Assembly: GCF_023715895.1 (NCBI RefSeq)
Contig: NZ_JAMBOO010000002.1
Coordinates: 124,001 to 188,000, forward strand
DNA length: 64,000 nucleotides
Reading direction: 5' to 3'
Origin: Domibacillus indicus
GTDB lineage: Bacteria; Bacillota; Bacilli; Bacillales; Domibacillaceae
Made by a program: the position numbers and the translations under genes. The notes below the pieces were generated by a model, which saw nothing but the letters and a program-made list of their open reading frames with translations, ran no database searches and was not told the origin of the DNA. Of this stretch, positions 54,757 through 63,626 are shown piece after piece (position 1 is the first letter of the stretch; each line of letters starts with the position of its first letter).

Positions 54757-56812
54757 AATCAAGCTTTTCACCATCAAACACACCCGAATCATTTAAAACC
54801 TTCCGCAAATGTCGATATTCATGGCTGGTCCAAAAATCGGGCGCATTAATTAATTCTTTGGCATCTTCGCGCGCCGTTTCAAGCGCCCGGTAATCATGCA
54901 CCATGTCCGCCATTTTAAATTCAGGCAGCCCGCTTTGTTTGCGGCCAAAGAAATCTCCTGGCCCGCGCAGCTCCAGGTCTTTTTCACTGAGCACAAACCC
55001 ATCGTTCGTTTCTGTCATAGCGGTCATCCGCTCTTTACCGGTTTCAGACTTTGGATCAGCAATCAGCATGCAGTACGACTGCTCTGATCCCCGTCCTACC
55101 CGTCCACGCAGCTGGTGTAACTGTGACAAGCCGAATCGCTCTGCATCATAAATAATCATTACCGTTGCATTCGGCACGTTCACCCCGACTTCTACCACTG
55201 TTGTGGAGACTAACACGTTCCATTCATTCGCGCCGAATGCCTTCATTACGGCTTCTTTTTCTTCTCCGCTCAGACGCCCATGCATTAAGCCGACTGTAAA
55301 TCTTCCTCCAAAATACTGGGTCAGCTGTGAATGAACATCAAGCGCGTTTTGAAAATCAAGCTTTTCCGATTCTTCAATCAGCGGGCAGATCACATAAGCC
55401 TGCCGCCCTTTTCGCAGCTCTTTTTCCGTAAATTCAAGCACACGGCCAAGCATTTCTTCTTTTGCCCAATAGGTTTCGATTGCTTTGCGGCCGGCCGGCA
55501 TTTCATTAATGATCGAGACGTCCATTTCACCAAAAACGGTAATGGCAAGTGTTCTGGGAATTGGCGTTGCGGTCATAAACAGGACATCAGGATTTTCACC
55601 CTTGGACCGAAGCACGCGGCGCTGATTCACCCCGAACCGGTGCTGCTCATCCGTAATGACAAGTCCAAGCTTATGAAAGACAACATCATCTTGAATAAGG
55701 GCATGCGTCCCGATTAAAATATCAATTTCGCCCGCTTCAAGTGCTGCAAGCAGTGCTTTGCGGCGCTTTCCTTTTACAGTTCCGGTCAATAGAGCTGTTG
55801 TGACGCCAAACGGCTCAAGCATCTCATGCAGCGATTTTGCATGCTGCTCTGCTAAAATTTCGGTCGGCACCATTAAGGCCCCTTGAAATCCTGCTGTTAC
55901 GGAAGCATACAGTGCCAATGTCGCAACAGCGGTTTTTCCGCTTCCCACATCCCCCTGCAGCAGCCGGTTCATTCGGTACGGCGATTTCATATCGGCACAT
56001 ATCTCATTTACAGCTTTTTTCTGCGCATTTGTTAATTCAAAGGGCAATGAGTCAATCAGTTCTTTTAGCTTAGCGAGATCATACTTTTGAACAATCCCCC
56101 CGGACTGTTCCCGAATCGTTTTTCGGAGCGCCTGCATTTTAAGCTGAAAATAGAAAAATTCTTCGTATACAAATCGCCGCCGCGCCTGTTTCATCTCTTT
56201 ATGTGAAATCGGAAAGTGAAGGGCACGAATCGCCTCTTTTCTTTCCATTAAGCGGTATTGTTGAATCAAATGAACCGGCAGCGTTTCTTCTATATACTCA
56301 CCAAAGGAGTCGATTGCCTGTTTTACAAGCTTCCGAAACTGCTTGAGAGGAATGGCATTGCGCAGTAAATAGACCGCTTCGAAATCCGTACCGCGTGCAT
56401 AGGCCCCTTTCTCCATTGTCTGGCCAGAAATAGCCAGACGGTGGCGGTCCCACTTTCCGGTCACGGTAACCGTGTCGCCGACGGACGCTTTTTTCTTTAA
56501 GTAGGGCTGATTAAAAAAAGTGACGTTAATCAAATGAGGACCTGACAAAAATTTAAATGTCAGCCTCGACTTTTTCTTTCCGTAATACATGACGGAAGGC
56601 TCGGTTTGAATCACACCTTCGATCGTGACTTTTTCATCGTGTTCTGCTTCTTCAGGGCTTTTTAGTCTCATATCTTCATAGCGTGCCGGCACAAATTCCA
56701 TTAAATCCCCTACCGTAAGCACACCAATAGAAGCCAGAGATGCTTCCGCTTCTTTGCCTGCGCCTTTTAACACACTGACAGGCTGGTTCAGCGGATGGCT
56801 TGTTTCAAGCAT
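54755..56812 (-). CDS. recG: RecG, ATP-dependent branched-DNA helicase
   Basis: Superfamily 2 helicase that remodels stalled forks and branched DNA. The N-terminal wedge/OB domain spans about residues 1-230; the helicase core has Walker A LLQGDVGSGKTAVATLALYA, VPTEILAEQHA, DEQHRFGVNQRR, MTATPIPRTLAITVFGEMD, STTVVEVGVNVPNATVM and HQLRGRVGRG, ending with the RecG-type GPGDFFGRKQSGLPEFK. The ATG at 56812 (685 aa; B. subtilis 682) follows GGGAGG; the longer TTG at 56836 lies in the leader. Confidence 0.98.
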   Translation of the reverse strand: MLETSHPLNQPVSVLKGAGKEAEASLASIGVLTVGDLMEFVPARYEDMRLKSPEEAEHDEKVTIEGVIQTEPSVMYYGKKKSRLTFKFLSGPHLINVTFFNQPYLKKKASVGDTVTVTGKWDRHRLAISGQTMEKGAYARGTDFEAVYLLRNAIPLKQFRKLVKQAIDSFGEYIEETLPVHLIQQYRLMERKEAIRALHFPISHKEMKQARRRFVYEEFFYFQLKMQALRKTIREQSGGIVQKYDLAKLKELIDSLPFELTNAQKKAVNEICADMKSPYRMNRLLQGDVGSGKTAVATLALYASVTAGFQGALMVPTEILAEQHAKSLHEMLEPFGVTTALLTGTVKGKRRKALLAALEAGEIDILIGTHALIQDDVVFHKLGLVITDEQHRFGVNQRRVLRSKGENPDVLFMTATPIPRTLAITVFGEMDVSIINEMPAGRKAIETYWAKEEMLGRVLEFTEKELRKGRQAYVICPLIEESEKLDFQNALDVHSQLTQYFGGRFTVGLMHGRLSGEEKEAVMKAFGANEWNVLVSTTVVEVGVNVPNATVMIIYDAERFGLSQLHQLRGRVGRGSEQSYCMLIADPKSETGKERMTAMTETNDGFVLSEKDLELRGPGDFFGRKQSGLPEFKMADMVHDYRALETAREDAKELINAPDFWTSHEYRHLRKVLNDSGVFDGEKLD

Positions 56813-56841
56813 GTTTTTTCCTCCCTTCCTTTTCAACGTGA

Positions 56842-56869
56842 AAAAGAGAGAGAATAATCTCCCTCTTTT
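56842..56869 (-). terminator. fakA terminator
   Basis: 12-bp stem AAAAGAGGGAGA/TCTCTCTCTTTT (one G-U pair) with a 4-nt loop directly after the fakA stop; U-run follows. It isolates recG from fakA. Confidence 0.75.
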
Positions 56870-56871
56870 GT

Positions 56872-58539
56872 TTATTCAACCGAAAAAATAAACGGATACA
56901 GCGGCTGTCTGCCGTTATGCACTTCCACTTCGATATCCGGGTACGTTTCTTCAATAAAACTTGTTACTTGTTCAACCGTTTCTTCTGACGCTTCTTCCCC
57001 ATGAATAACCGTTACGATTTCTGACTCGTCATCGATCAGCGACTGCAGCAGCTCTTTCGCCGCTGATGCCGATTCTGTATGCGTGACCACAATTTTCCCT
57101 TCGGCCAGTCCCATAAAGTCATTTTTCTTAATATCGATGCCATCAATGGTCGTATCACGAACAGCGTATGTGATTTGTCCGGTTTTTACCTGCGTGGATG
57201 CTGCGGTCATGGCGTCCTTATTCCATGCTGCATCACTTTCTGGATTAAACGCAATGAGGGCTGCCAGACCTTGCGGAACGGTCTTGGTTGGGATAACAGA
57301 CACAGTCGTTTCCATGATGTCTGCTGCCTGCTCGGCCGCCATAATAATATTTTTGTTATTTGGCAGAACAAACACGTGCTCAGCATGGCACTCCTGGATT
57401 GCTTTAACAATATCTTCTGTGGACGGATTCATCGTTTGACCGCCTTCAATAACAGCGGCTGCTCCGATACTCGTAAATAACTCAGCAATACCGGCTCCCA
57501 TCGCAACCGCTACAACACCATATTTAGCCTGCTGCACCGGCTGGGCTGACGCCCGGGATGTGCTTCCAGTAATCGCACTGTGCTGTTCACGCATATTTTC
57601 AATCTTCATATTGATTAAGCTTCCGTATTGCTGCCCAACGGTCAGTACTTCTCCCGGATGTTCCGCATGAATATGCACTTTGGCAATTTCATCATCAGCA
57701 ACCACAAGCAATGAATCACCAAACCGGCTTAATTCATCGCGGAAGCGCTCTTCAGAAAAAGGATGTTTAACGAGCTTTTCTTTTTCAAATTTGACCATAA
57801 ATTCCGTACAATAACCAAATTCAATATCTTCTGTGTTCATAAAGCTCTGCACACTTTTACGGTGCTCCGCACTGACAAGCTCCTTTATGTCCTGGCGGTC
57901 CGAAAGCGCTGCCGGAAGTGCTTCTCCCTTCAGCTCAGCCAAAAAGCCTTCATATACAAGTAAAAGACCCTGCCCGCCGCTGTCGACTACGCCGACTTCT
58001 TTTAACACAGGCAAAAGCTCCGGTGTCCGGTTTAAGGAAGCCTGTCCTTCTTTCACAAGCGCTTCTACTACCGCGACAATATCAGATTCTTTTTGAGAAA
58101 CGGCTACCGCTTTTTTAGCGGCGTCTTTTGCCACCGTTAAAATCGTTCCTTCCACTGGCTTCATCACCGCTTTGTATGCCGTTTGAACGCCTGCTTCAAA
58201 TGCAGCAGCAAGTTCAAACGCGGATACTTCCTGCTTGCCGGCCACTGCTTTTGAAAACCCCCGAAAAAGCTGGGATAAAATAACGCCTGAGTTTCCGCGC
58301 GCGCCCATTAACAGCCCTTTCGAGAGCGCTTCGGCTGTTTTTCCGAAATGGCGCTGCGTGCCCGCTTCTGTTTCCTTTGCTCCTGATGTCATTGATAAAT
58401 TCATATTCGTGCCGGTGTCGCCATCCGGCACGGGAAATACATTCAGCGCGTCAACCATTTGTGCATTTGCTGATAAATGCTGTGCGCCTGCTTGCACCAT
58501 CCTGGCAAAGCGCAATCCGTCCAATGAAGTTATAGCCAC
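56872..58539 (-). CDS. fakA: FakA (YloV), fatty acid kinase catalytic subunit
   Basis: With a FakB lipid-binding partner, phosphorylates exogenous fatty acids for phospholipid synthesis. The N-terminal DhaL-type nucleotide-binding domain carries NVFPVPDGDTGTNMNLSM and GARGNSGVILSQLFRG near residues 30-90; a middle domain follows with DSGGQGLLLVYEGF and the C-terminal domain with VFVLPNNKNIIMAAEQAA. Length 555 (B. subtilis YloV 553). It lies 18 bp after asp23, its usual partner. Confidence 0.96.
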   Translation of the reverse strand: MAITSLDGLRFARMVQAGAQHLSANAQMVDALNVFPVPDGDTGTNMNLSMTSGAKETEAGTQRHFGKTAEALSKGLLMGARGNSGVILSQLFRGFSKAVAGKQEVSAFELAAAFEAGVQTAYKAVMKPVEGTILTVAKDAAKKAVAVSQKESDIVAVVEALVKEGQASLNRTPELLPVLKEVGVVDSGGQGLLLVYEGFLAELKGEALPAALSDRQDIKELVSAEHRKSVQSFMNTEDIEFGYCTEFMVKFEKEKLVKHPFSEERFRDELSRFGDSLLVVADDEIAKVHIHAEHPGEVLTVGQQYGSLINMKIENMREQHSAITGSTSRASAQPVQQAKYGVVAVAMGAGIAELFTSIGAAAVIEGGQTMNPSTEDIVKAIQECHAEHVFVLPNNKNIIMAAEQAADIMETTVSVIPTKTVPQGLAALIAFNPESDAAWNKDAMTAASTQVKTGQITYAVRDTTIDGIDIKKNDFMGLAEGKIVVTHTESASAAKELLQSLIDDESEIVTVIHGEEASEETVEQVTSFIEETYPDIEVEVHNGRQPLYPFIFSVE

Positions 58540-58557
58540 AAAAATTTCCTCCTCACA

Positions 58558-58920
58558 CTACGGGTTCGTTACCCGCACACCCTGTACAAAAATATTAACA
58601 GAATCAACTGATAATCCGACGGTTTGATTAAGTATATATTTTACTTTTGACTGCACATTGCTTGCCACTTCAGAGATTTTCGTTCCGTAGCTCACGATAA
58701 TATACATATCAATAAAAATACGGTCTTCTTCCTGGCGTACGACAACGCCGCGTGTAAAATTTTCACGACGCAGCATTTCAGCAAGGCCATCTTTTAATTG
58801 ATTTTTTGATGCCATACCGACAATACCGTAGCAATCTACCGCCGCACCGCCTGCGATCATCGCGATGACTTCATTTGAAATGTCAATTTGACCAAGTTCA
58901 GTCGTTAATTCAATCGTCAC
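58558..58920 (-). CDS. yloU: Asp23/YloU family envelope stress-related protein
   Basis: A 120-residue Asp23/Gls24-family protein, same length as B. subtilis YloU: NEVIAMIAGGAAVDCYGIVG, ENFTRGVVVRQEEDRIFIDM, YIIVSYGTKISEVASNVQSK and VDSVNIFVQGVRVTNP. The GTG start has GGAGG 7 nt upstream. Family members associate with the membrane and cell-wall stress; the exact role of this one is not known. It is transcribed divergently from rpmB and together with fakA. Confidence 0.95.
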   Translation of the reverse strand: MTIELTTELGQIDISNEVIAMIAGGAAVDCYGIVGMASKNQLKDGLAEMLRRENFTRGVVVRQEEDRIFIDMYIIVSYGTKISEVASNVQSKVKYILNQTVGLSVDSVNIFVQGVRVTNP

Positions 58921-58952
58921 AAAACATCCTCCTCGCGAATCAAACTATTCTC

Positions 58953-58982
58953 ATTTTACTATATTTATCTGCCACTTCACAA
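58953..58982 (-). promoter_or_regulatory. Candidate promoter of yloU-fakA
   Basis: Minus-strand TTGTGA (58982-58977), 18 bp, TAAAAT (58958-58953), 33 bp upstream of the yloU GTG. A perfect TTGACA lies further upstream (minus strand, near 59014-59019) but has no -10 at proper spacing. Confidence 0.45.
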
Positions 58983-59049
58983 CTTACGGGCCGGATCTGC
59001 CGCTTATTCACTGTCAAGTGATTTTTCTTGAAAGACTTCTTCAAAGCTG

Positions 59050-59078
59050 TTGCATTCATTCATTGATTGTGATAAATT
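59050..59078 (+). promoter_or_regulatory. rpmB: Candidate promoter of rpmB
   Basis: Plus-strand TTGCAT (59050-59055), 17 bp, TAAATT (59073-59078) preceded by TGA, an extended -10. It lies 66 bp upstream of the rpmB ATG and diverges from the yloU promoter. Confidence 0.55.
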
Positions 59079-59143
59079 ATTTAAGTGTCTTGCACATAAA
59101 AACGTAGACAATTAACGATCCTGAATAGTAAGGAGTGAATACA

Positions 59144-59332
59144 ATGCCAAAAAAATGTGTTATTTCCGGCCGCAAAGCACGTACTGGAAACAACCGCTCA
59201 CACGCGATGAATTCAAGCAAACGTACGTGGGGCGCTAACCTTCAAAAAGTTCGTATCCTTGTTGACGGTAAACCAAAACGTGTTTGGGTATCTGCCCGCG
59301 CACTTAAATCTGGAAAAGTTGAGCGCGTTTAA
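59144..59332 (+). CDS. rpmB: Ribosomal protein bL28
   Basis: Large-subunit ribosomal protein; the only plus-strand gene in the window. The ATG at 59144 gives 62 residues, as in B. subtilis, and follows AAGGAGTG at 7 nt; an in-frame ATG-like start 9 bp earlier lies in the Shine-Dalgarno. It begins [20 protein letters not shown] (a CxxxG without a full zinc-binding set) and ends [12 protein letters not shown]. It is convergent with spoVM. Confidence 0.98.
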   Translation: MPKKCVISGRKARTGNNRSHAMNSSKRTWGANLQKVRILVDGKPKRVWVSARALKSGKVERV

Positions 59333-59345
59333 TTTTTCCTTTCAT

Positions 59346-59383
59346 AAAAAAGCACCTGCGCCAAACGGCACCGGTGCTTTTTT
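59346..59383. terminator. Bidirectional terminator between rpmB and spoVM
   Basis: AAAAAAGCACC pairs with GGTGCTTTTTT (11 bp) enclosing a small GCC/GGC inner pair. A T-run follows on both strands, so it can end rpmB on the plus strand and the prpC-to-spoVM transcript on the minus strand. The spoVM stop codon touches its edge. Confidence 0.85.
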
Positions 59384-59465
59384 ATTTTTTCTTTTTCCCT
59401 GCTGACATAAACATCCGAATCATGCCCCCGACAAACTTTGGCAGTTTCAATGTGTAAAATTTCAC
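59382..59465 (-). CDS. spoVM: SpoVM, spore coat anchoring peptide
   Basis: A 27-residue peptide, found by hand translation between thiN and rpmB, where B. subtilis carries spoVM (26 aa). It reads as an amphipathic helix beginning KFYTLKLPKFVGG and ending in a Lys run; it keeps Pro9, which in B. subtilis SpoVM is needed for recognising convex forespore membrane and anchoring SpoIVA. The start is GTG at 59465, sharing one base with the thiN stop (TAGTG), with GGGAGG 8 nt upstream. Its presence is direct evidence that the organism makes endospores. Confidence 0.93.
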   Translation of the reverse strand: MKFYTLKLPKFVGGMIRMFMSAGKKKK

Positions 59466-60115
59466 TAGCTTCTCCTCCCGTCACGGCTTCTAATAACCAT
59501 TAATATGCCTGAACGGAACGAAAAGACCCCCTTTTTTTCAAGGATTTCATTACTTACACATCTTGAGGAACCCGGCTGAACCGTGTCATTGTCCAATGGA
59601 TATTTAAAGCCGGACAGCGTCAGCCCTTTCACGCTTTCATTCAGCGCAAAAAAAGAAACGTACGGCCATCCTTCCCTTTGAGGAATAACTCCTTCTCCGG
59701 GTGAATAAACAGCCAGTTCATTTTGACAGTCTACGATCATAACCGGGCAGGGAAGCTCCCTTTTTAAGAGCAGCGTAACCGCCCCGAAAAAGTGATCAAG
59801 ACGGCCGCCTGTCACGCCATATAAAAAAATCATCTCCGGGTTTTGCTTTGCTGCGTCATTGAGGGCAATTTCAAGGTCAGTTTCATTTTTTTCCGCTGGA
59901 AACTGCACATGATCCGGGACTTCTGCCGCCACACGGCGCCATTCTTCTTCCGTTATGGAATCAAAGTCGCCAAAGGCCTTGTCCGGCGTGATCCCACGGT
60001 CAAGCAAATAAAGAGCGCCACGATCTACACCAACCCATTGCTCCCTCAAGGCGGGATCCCTTTTTAACACAGGCAGTTCCGTATCCGGACCGCCGGCAAC
60101 GATCCGGATAATCAC
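59465..60115 (-). CDS. thiN: ThiN, thiamine pyrophosphokinase
   Basis: Converts thiamine to thiamine diphosphate with ATP. The 216-residue protein (B. subtilis YloS 214) has [44 protein letters not shown] and [19 protein letters not shown] in the catalytic domain, and a C-terminal substrate-binding beta domain with [15 protein letters not shown] and SNEI. It starts at a GTG overlapping the rpe stop (GTGA). Confidence 0.96.
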   Translation of the reverse strand: MIIRIVAGGPDTELPVLKRDPALREQWVGVDRGALYLLDRGITPDKAFGDFDSITEEEWRRVAAEVPDHVQFPAEKNETDLEIALNDAAKQNPEMIFLYGVTGGRLDHFFGAVTLLLKRELPCPVMIVDCQNELAVYSPGEGVIPQREGWPYVSFFALNESVKGLTLSGFKYPLDNDTVQPGSSRCVSNEILEKKGVFSFRSGILMVIRSRDGRRS

Positions 60116-60771
60116 GCTTTTTCCGCGGCAGCCCGGATCGCCCGGATGGCCGCACTCCGGTCCTTTTCATTATAGATCGCTGAACCGGCAACAAGCACAT
60201 TTGCTCCGGCCTCTGTACAAATCCGGGCCGTTTCCGTATTGACACCGCCGTCTATTTCAATATCCACCGACACACCCGCTTTTGTGATCATGTCGCGAAC
60301 ACGGCGGATTTTCGGTACAACGGCCTCAATGAAAGACTGCCCTCCGAACCCAGGGTTTACAGTCATAAGTAAAACCATATCAATATCACCGATCACATAC
60401 TCGAGTACATCGACCGGTGTAGAAGGGTTTAACACTACTCCCGCTTTAATGCCAAAGGAGCGGATAAGCTGAATGGTCCGATGCAGATGCGGACATGCTT
60501 CAGCATGAACCGTAATAATATCAGCCCCGGCTTTTGCAAACGTCTCAATGTACTGATCAGGGTTGCTGATCATCAAATGAACATCAAGAGGTAATGCTGT
60601 TACCGGCCGGATCGCTTCTACAATCAGCGGGCCAATCGTAATATTCGGCACGAAATGTCCATCCATCACATCTACGTGAATATAGTCAGCTCCACCCGCT
60701 TCTACGTCTTTTATTTCTTCACCAAGCCGCGCAAAGTCAGCGGATAAAATAGATGGGGCAATCTTAATCAT
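60112..60771 (-). CDS. rpe: Rpe, ribulose-phosphate 3-epimerase
   Basis: Pentose phosphate pathway TIM-barrel enzyme interconverting ribulose-5-phosphate and xylulose-5-phosphate. [17 protein letters not shown] at the start, metal-binding [40 protein letters not shown] and [10 protein letters not shown] with the catalytic Asp residues. Length 219 (B. subtilis 217). It is 4 bp after rsgA. Confidence 0.98.
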   Translation of the reverse strand: MIKIAPSILSADFARLGEEIKDVEAGGADYIHVDVMDGHFVPNITIGPLIVEAIRPVTALPLDVHLMISNPDQYIETFAKAGADIITVHAEACPHLHRTIQLIRSFGIKAGVVLNPSTPVDVLEYVIGDIDMVLLMTVNPGFGGQSFIEAVVPKIRRVRDMITKAGVSVDIEIDGGVNTETARICTEAGANVLVAGSAIYNEKDRSAAIRAIRAAAEKA

Positions 60772-60775
60772 AACG

Positions 60776-61651
60776 TCAGTACCTCGGCTTTCTCTCTTTA
60801 ATTTCCTCTATAAATTGCAAATAATGCTCATAGCGATAATTCGGGATTTCTCCTTCTGCTACTGCTTCTTTTACCGCGCATTTTGGCTCATTTAAATGCA
60901 GGCAGCCTCTAAATTTACAATCGGAGCTCCGGTCTGCCATTTCTGGAAAACACGCGGATAATTCATCCAGCTCTATTCCTTCAAAATCTAACGAACTAAA
61001 ACCCGGCGTATCGGCGACTAGTCCGCCTGCCGCTGGAATGAGCTCTACGTGCCGTGTTGTATGCTTGCCCCGTCCTAGTGAACTGGAGATCTCATCTGTT
61101 TTCAAGGCAAGATCGGGCCGGATCGCATTTAGCAGGGAAGACTTTCCGACGCCTGACTGTCCGGCGAATACCGATGTTTTTTCTGTTAAGTGGCCTTCCA
61201 GCAAGTGAAGGCCGTCCATTGTTTCTGATGAAGTTTCCACAACGGTGTAGCCAATCCTGCGGTAATCGGCCACGTATTGATCGAGCGTTTTTCTGTCTTC
61301 AGCTAAATCCATTTTGGTCAGGCAGATAACCGGTTCAATATTCTTTGATTCAATTAAAACTAAAAAACGGTCTAGAAGCACTGTGCTGAAAGCAGGTTCC
61401 ATCACTGAAAAAACAAGGACCGCCTGGTCAATGTTCGCAACAGGCGGACGAACCAAATCATTTTTTCGCTCTTTAACGGTTAGAACGTAGCCTTCTTTTT
61501 CATTTTCTGCTTCGTATTCGACATAGTCGCCGACAAGCGGTGTAATATTTCTCTTCCGGAATACCCCCCGGCCCCGGCACTGAATAATACTTTCTCCATC
61601 GAGCACATAGTAAAAACCGCTTAACGCTTTAATAATTTTGCCTTCTGGCAT
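60776..61651 (-). CDS. rsgA: RsgA (CpgA/YloQ), ribosome small-subunit GTPase
   Basis: Circularly permuted GTPase in late 30S assembly; in B. subtilis also linked to cell wall and phosphorylated by PrkC. N-terminal OB fold (about 1-65), then G4 [11 protein letters not shown]1 [15 protein letters not shown]2 region [14 protein letters not shown]3 [10 protein letters not shown], and a C-terminal zinc motif with Cys, Cys, His and Cys in [19 protein letters not shown]. Length 291 (B. subtilis 298). Confidence 0.98.
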   Translation of the reverse strand: MPEGKIIKALSGFYYVLDGESIIQCRGRGVFRKRNITPLVGDYVEYEAENEKEGYVLTVKERKNDLVRPPVANIDQAVLVFSVMEPAFSTVLLDRFLVLIESKNIEPVICLTKMDLAEDRKTLDQYVADYRRIGYTVVETSSETMDGLHLLEGHLTEKTSVFAGQSGVGKSSLLNAIRPDLALKTDEISSSLGRGKHTTRHVELIPAAGGLVADTPGFSSLDFEGIELDELSACFPEMADRSSDCKFRGCLHLNEPKCAVKEAVAEGEIPNYRYEHYLQFIEEIKERKPRY

Positions 61652-61662
61652 GTAGCACCACC

Positions 61663-63621
61663 TTATTCAGATTGTGTTTTTTCCGGGTAAGGAATCGTTT
61701 GATCCATAATGACGACCTGATCCCGCACCACTTTATATCCTGCTTTTTGGCCTTTCTCAATCACAAACTGCAGTGTTCGCTTCGTTTCTTCTGTAATTAA
61801 AAACTTTTCATAGGGTTCTGTCATACTGTGTGTGGCATCTTCTACGTAAATCTGGACCTCTTGAGGTTCTCCTTCAACCTCAGGCTCGTATGGAATCACC
61901 ACTTCTGTTGAGACTTCTGCCGGCGGAATTTCCTCTGGTCCTTTTGAAAGAGTGACTTTAACCGTACTGCCCGGCTCCACTTCACTTCCGGCCTCAGGCG
62001 ACTGCCTGATCACCTGGCCGGCCGCAACGGAATCCGAATATTCTTCTTCGGAAAAATCAATGATAATGCCATTTGCATCCTCATAGTCTTCCAGGCTTTT
62101 TTCCGTATAGCCTGAAAGATCTTTCAGCTCGACATCGGCAAGGCCTATGCTCACCGTTAATTCAACGTCTGTTTCTTCCGGAATGACGTCTTCATCCGCA
62201 TCTGGTCTTTGCTCCAGCACCGTCCCTGGTTCACTGTCGTCATATTTCGACTCGACGACTTCAACATTACGAAAGCCGGCTTCCTCCAGCAATTCCCGTG
62301 TTTCTTCGAGTGTTTTCCCGGTGTAATCTTCCATTGCTTTTTGTTCTTTGCCAGCCGAGACAAACAAGTCAATCTCACTGCCTTCTTCTACCGTTGTTCC
62401 CGCTTTTGGCACCGTTCGAATCACTTTTCCTTCTTCAATATCTGCACTGAATTCCTCATCGGAGTCACCCACAACAAAACCGGCATTTATTAAAGTGGCG
62501 GCAGCTGCTTCCGGACTGCTTCCGTTTGTATCCGGCACTGCTATCTGCTTCGGCACCATCAGCATAAACCAGGCTGCAGCGCTGAGGGCACCCAGAATAA
62601 GGAGCACGAGCAGAAACCATGGCCACTTTCTTTTCTTTTTCTGCGGCTTAGTATTTATATCACTATCTGTTTTCTGCTTGATTTCTACAGGCGGTACAGA
62701 CGGCTGGATTCGCTCCGGCGGCTTCGATGAAATAATCGGAATCGCTTTTGTCACTTCATCGTCATCATCCGGAATTTTAAATTTTTCCTCCTGCATGCGG
62801 TAAGGCTCTAAGGCAGTAGACAAATCGTGTTCCATTTCTTCTGCGCTCACATAGCGGTGAAAAGGATCTTTTGCCGTTGCATGAAGGACGATATTTTCAA
62901 TGCTTTGCGGAACTCCCGGGTAAAGTTGTTTAATAGATGGAGTCTCTGCCTGCAGATGCTTTAAAGCAATGGAGACAGCCGATTCACCCGAAAACGGAAG
63001 CTTTCCCGTTAACAGCTCGTACATAACAATCCCAAGTGCATAAATATCAGACTTTTTTGTCGCCATTCCCCCTCTTGCTTGCTCGGGAGAAATATAATGA
63101 ACAGAGCCAAGAACCGCATTTGTCTGCGTAATAGAAGTTGCACTCATGGCCATTGCAATCCCAAAGTCGGTCATTTTTACAATTCCATCCCGATCAATAA
63201 GCATGTTGTGTGGTTTTACATCACGGTGAATAATGGAATGCTGATGGGCAAATGCAACGGCCGCAGTCATTTGCCTCATAATATCAATAACGGTTTCGTA
63301 CGGAACGGGAGAAAATTGCTGAATGTATTCTTTCAGCGTCATTCCGTCCACATATTCCATTACAATAAAGTGAATATTGTCTTCTTCCCCAACATCGTAA
63401 ATATTGACTATATTCGGATGGGCCAGGCTTGACGCTGCCTGGGCCTCACGCTGAAATCGACGCAAAAATTCATCTTCTCCGGCAAAATCAAACCGCAGGA
63501 CTTTAATAGCCACATCTCGGTCTAAAATCATATCGCGGGCCAGGTATACATGCGCCATTCCGCCGCCGCCAATCGCCCGGACGATTTTATAGCGCCCGCT
63601 TAAGCTTCTGCCAATTAACAT
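61663..63621 (-). CDS. prkC: PrkC, PASTA-domain Ser/Thr protein kinase
   Basis: Membrane kinase that senses peptidoglycan fragments and controls spore germination and envelope functions. Kinase domain about residues 10-270: glycine loop IGGGGMAHVYLA, Lys in DVAIKVLRF, catalytic HRDVKPHNMLI, DFG in MTDFGIAMA and an SVHYISPEQARGG activation segment. One membrane helix about 335-358 precedes three PASTA repeats (about 360-430, 430-495, 495-565) and a C-terminal beta domain. The ATG at 63621 gives 652 residues (B. subtilis 648); the longer frame start lies inside prpC. Confidence 0.98.
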   Translation of the reverse strand: MLIGRSLSGRYKIVRAIGGGGMAHVYLARDMILDRDVAIKVLRFDFAGEDEFLRRFQREAQAASSLAHPNIVNIYDVGEEDNIHFIVMEYVDGMTLKEYIQQFSPVPYETVIDIMRQMTAAVAFAHQHSIIHRDVKPHNMLIDRDGIVKMTDFGIAMAMSATSITQTNAVLGSVHYISPEQARGGMATKKSDIYALGIVMYELLTGKLPFSGESAVSIALKHLQAETPSIKQLYPGVPQSIENIVLHATAKDPFHRYVSAEEMEHDLSTALEPYRMQEEKFKIPDDDDEVTKAIPIISSKPPERIQPSVPPVEIKQKTDSDINTKPQKKKRKWPWFLLVLLILGALSAAAWFMLMVPKQIAVPDTNGSSPEAAAATLINAGFVVGDSDEEFSADIEEGKVIRTVPKAGTTVEEGSEIDLFVSAGKEQKAMEDYTGKTLEETRELLEEAGFRNVEVVESKYDDSEPGTVLEQRPDADEDVIPEETDVELTVSIGLADVELKDLSGYTEKSLEDYEDANGIIIDFSEEEYSDSVAAGQVIRQSPEAGSEVEPGSTVKVTLSKGPEEIPPAEVSTEVVIPYEPEVEGEPQEVQIYVEDATHSMTEPYEKFLITEETKRTLQFVIEKGQKAGYKVVRDQVVIMDQTIPYPEKTQSE

Positions 63622-63626
63622 CACCG

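Noticed and set aside
59014-59019. Perfect TTGACA on the minus strand upstream of yloU
   Set aside because: No acceptable -10 lies 16-18 bp downstream; the weaker pair at 58953-58982 has correct spacing.
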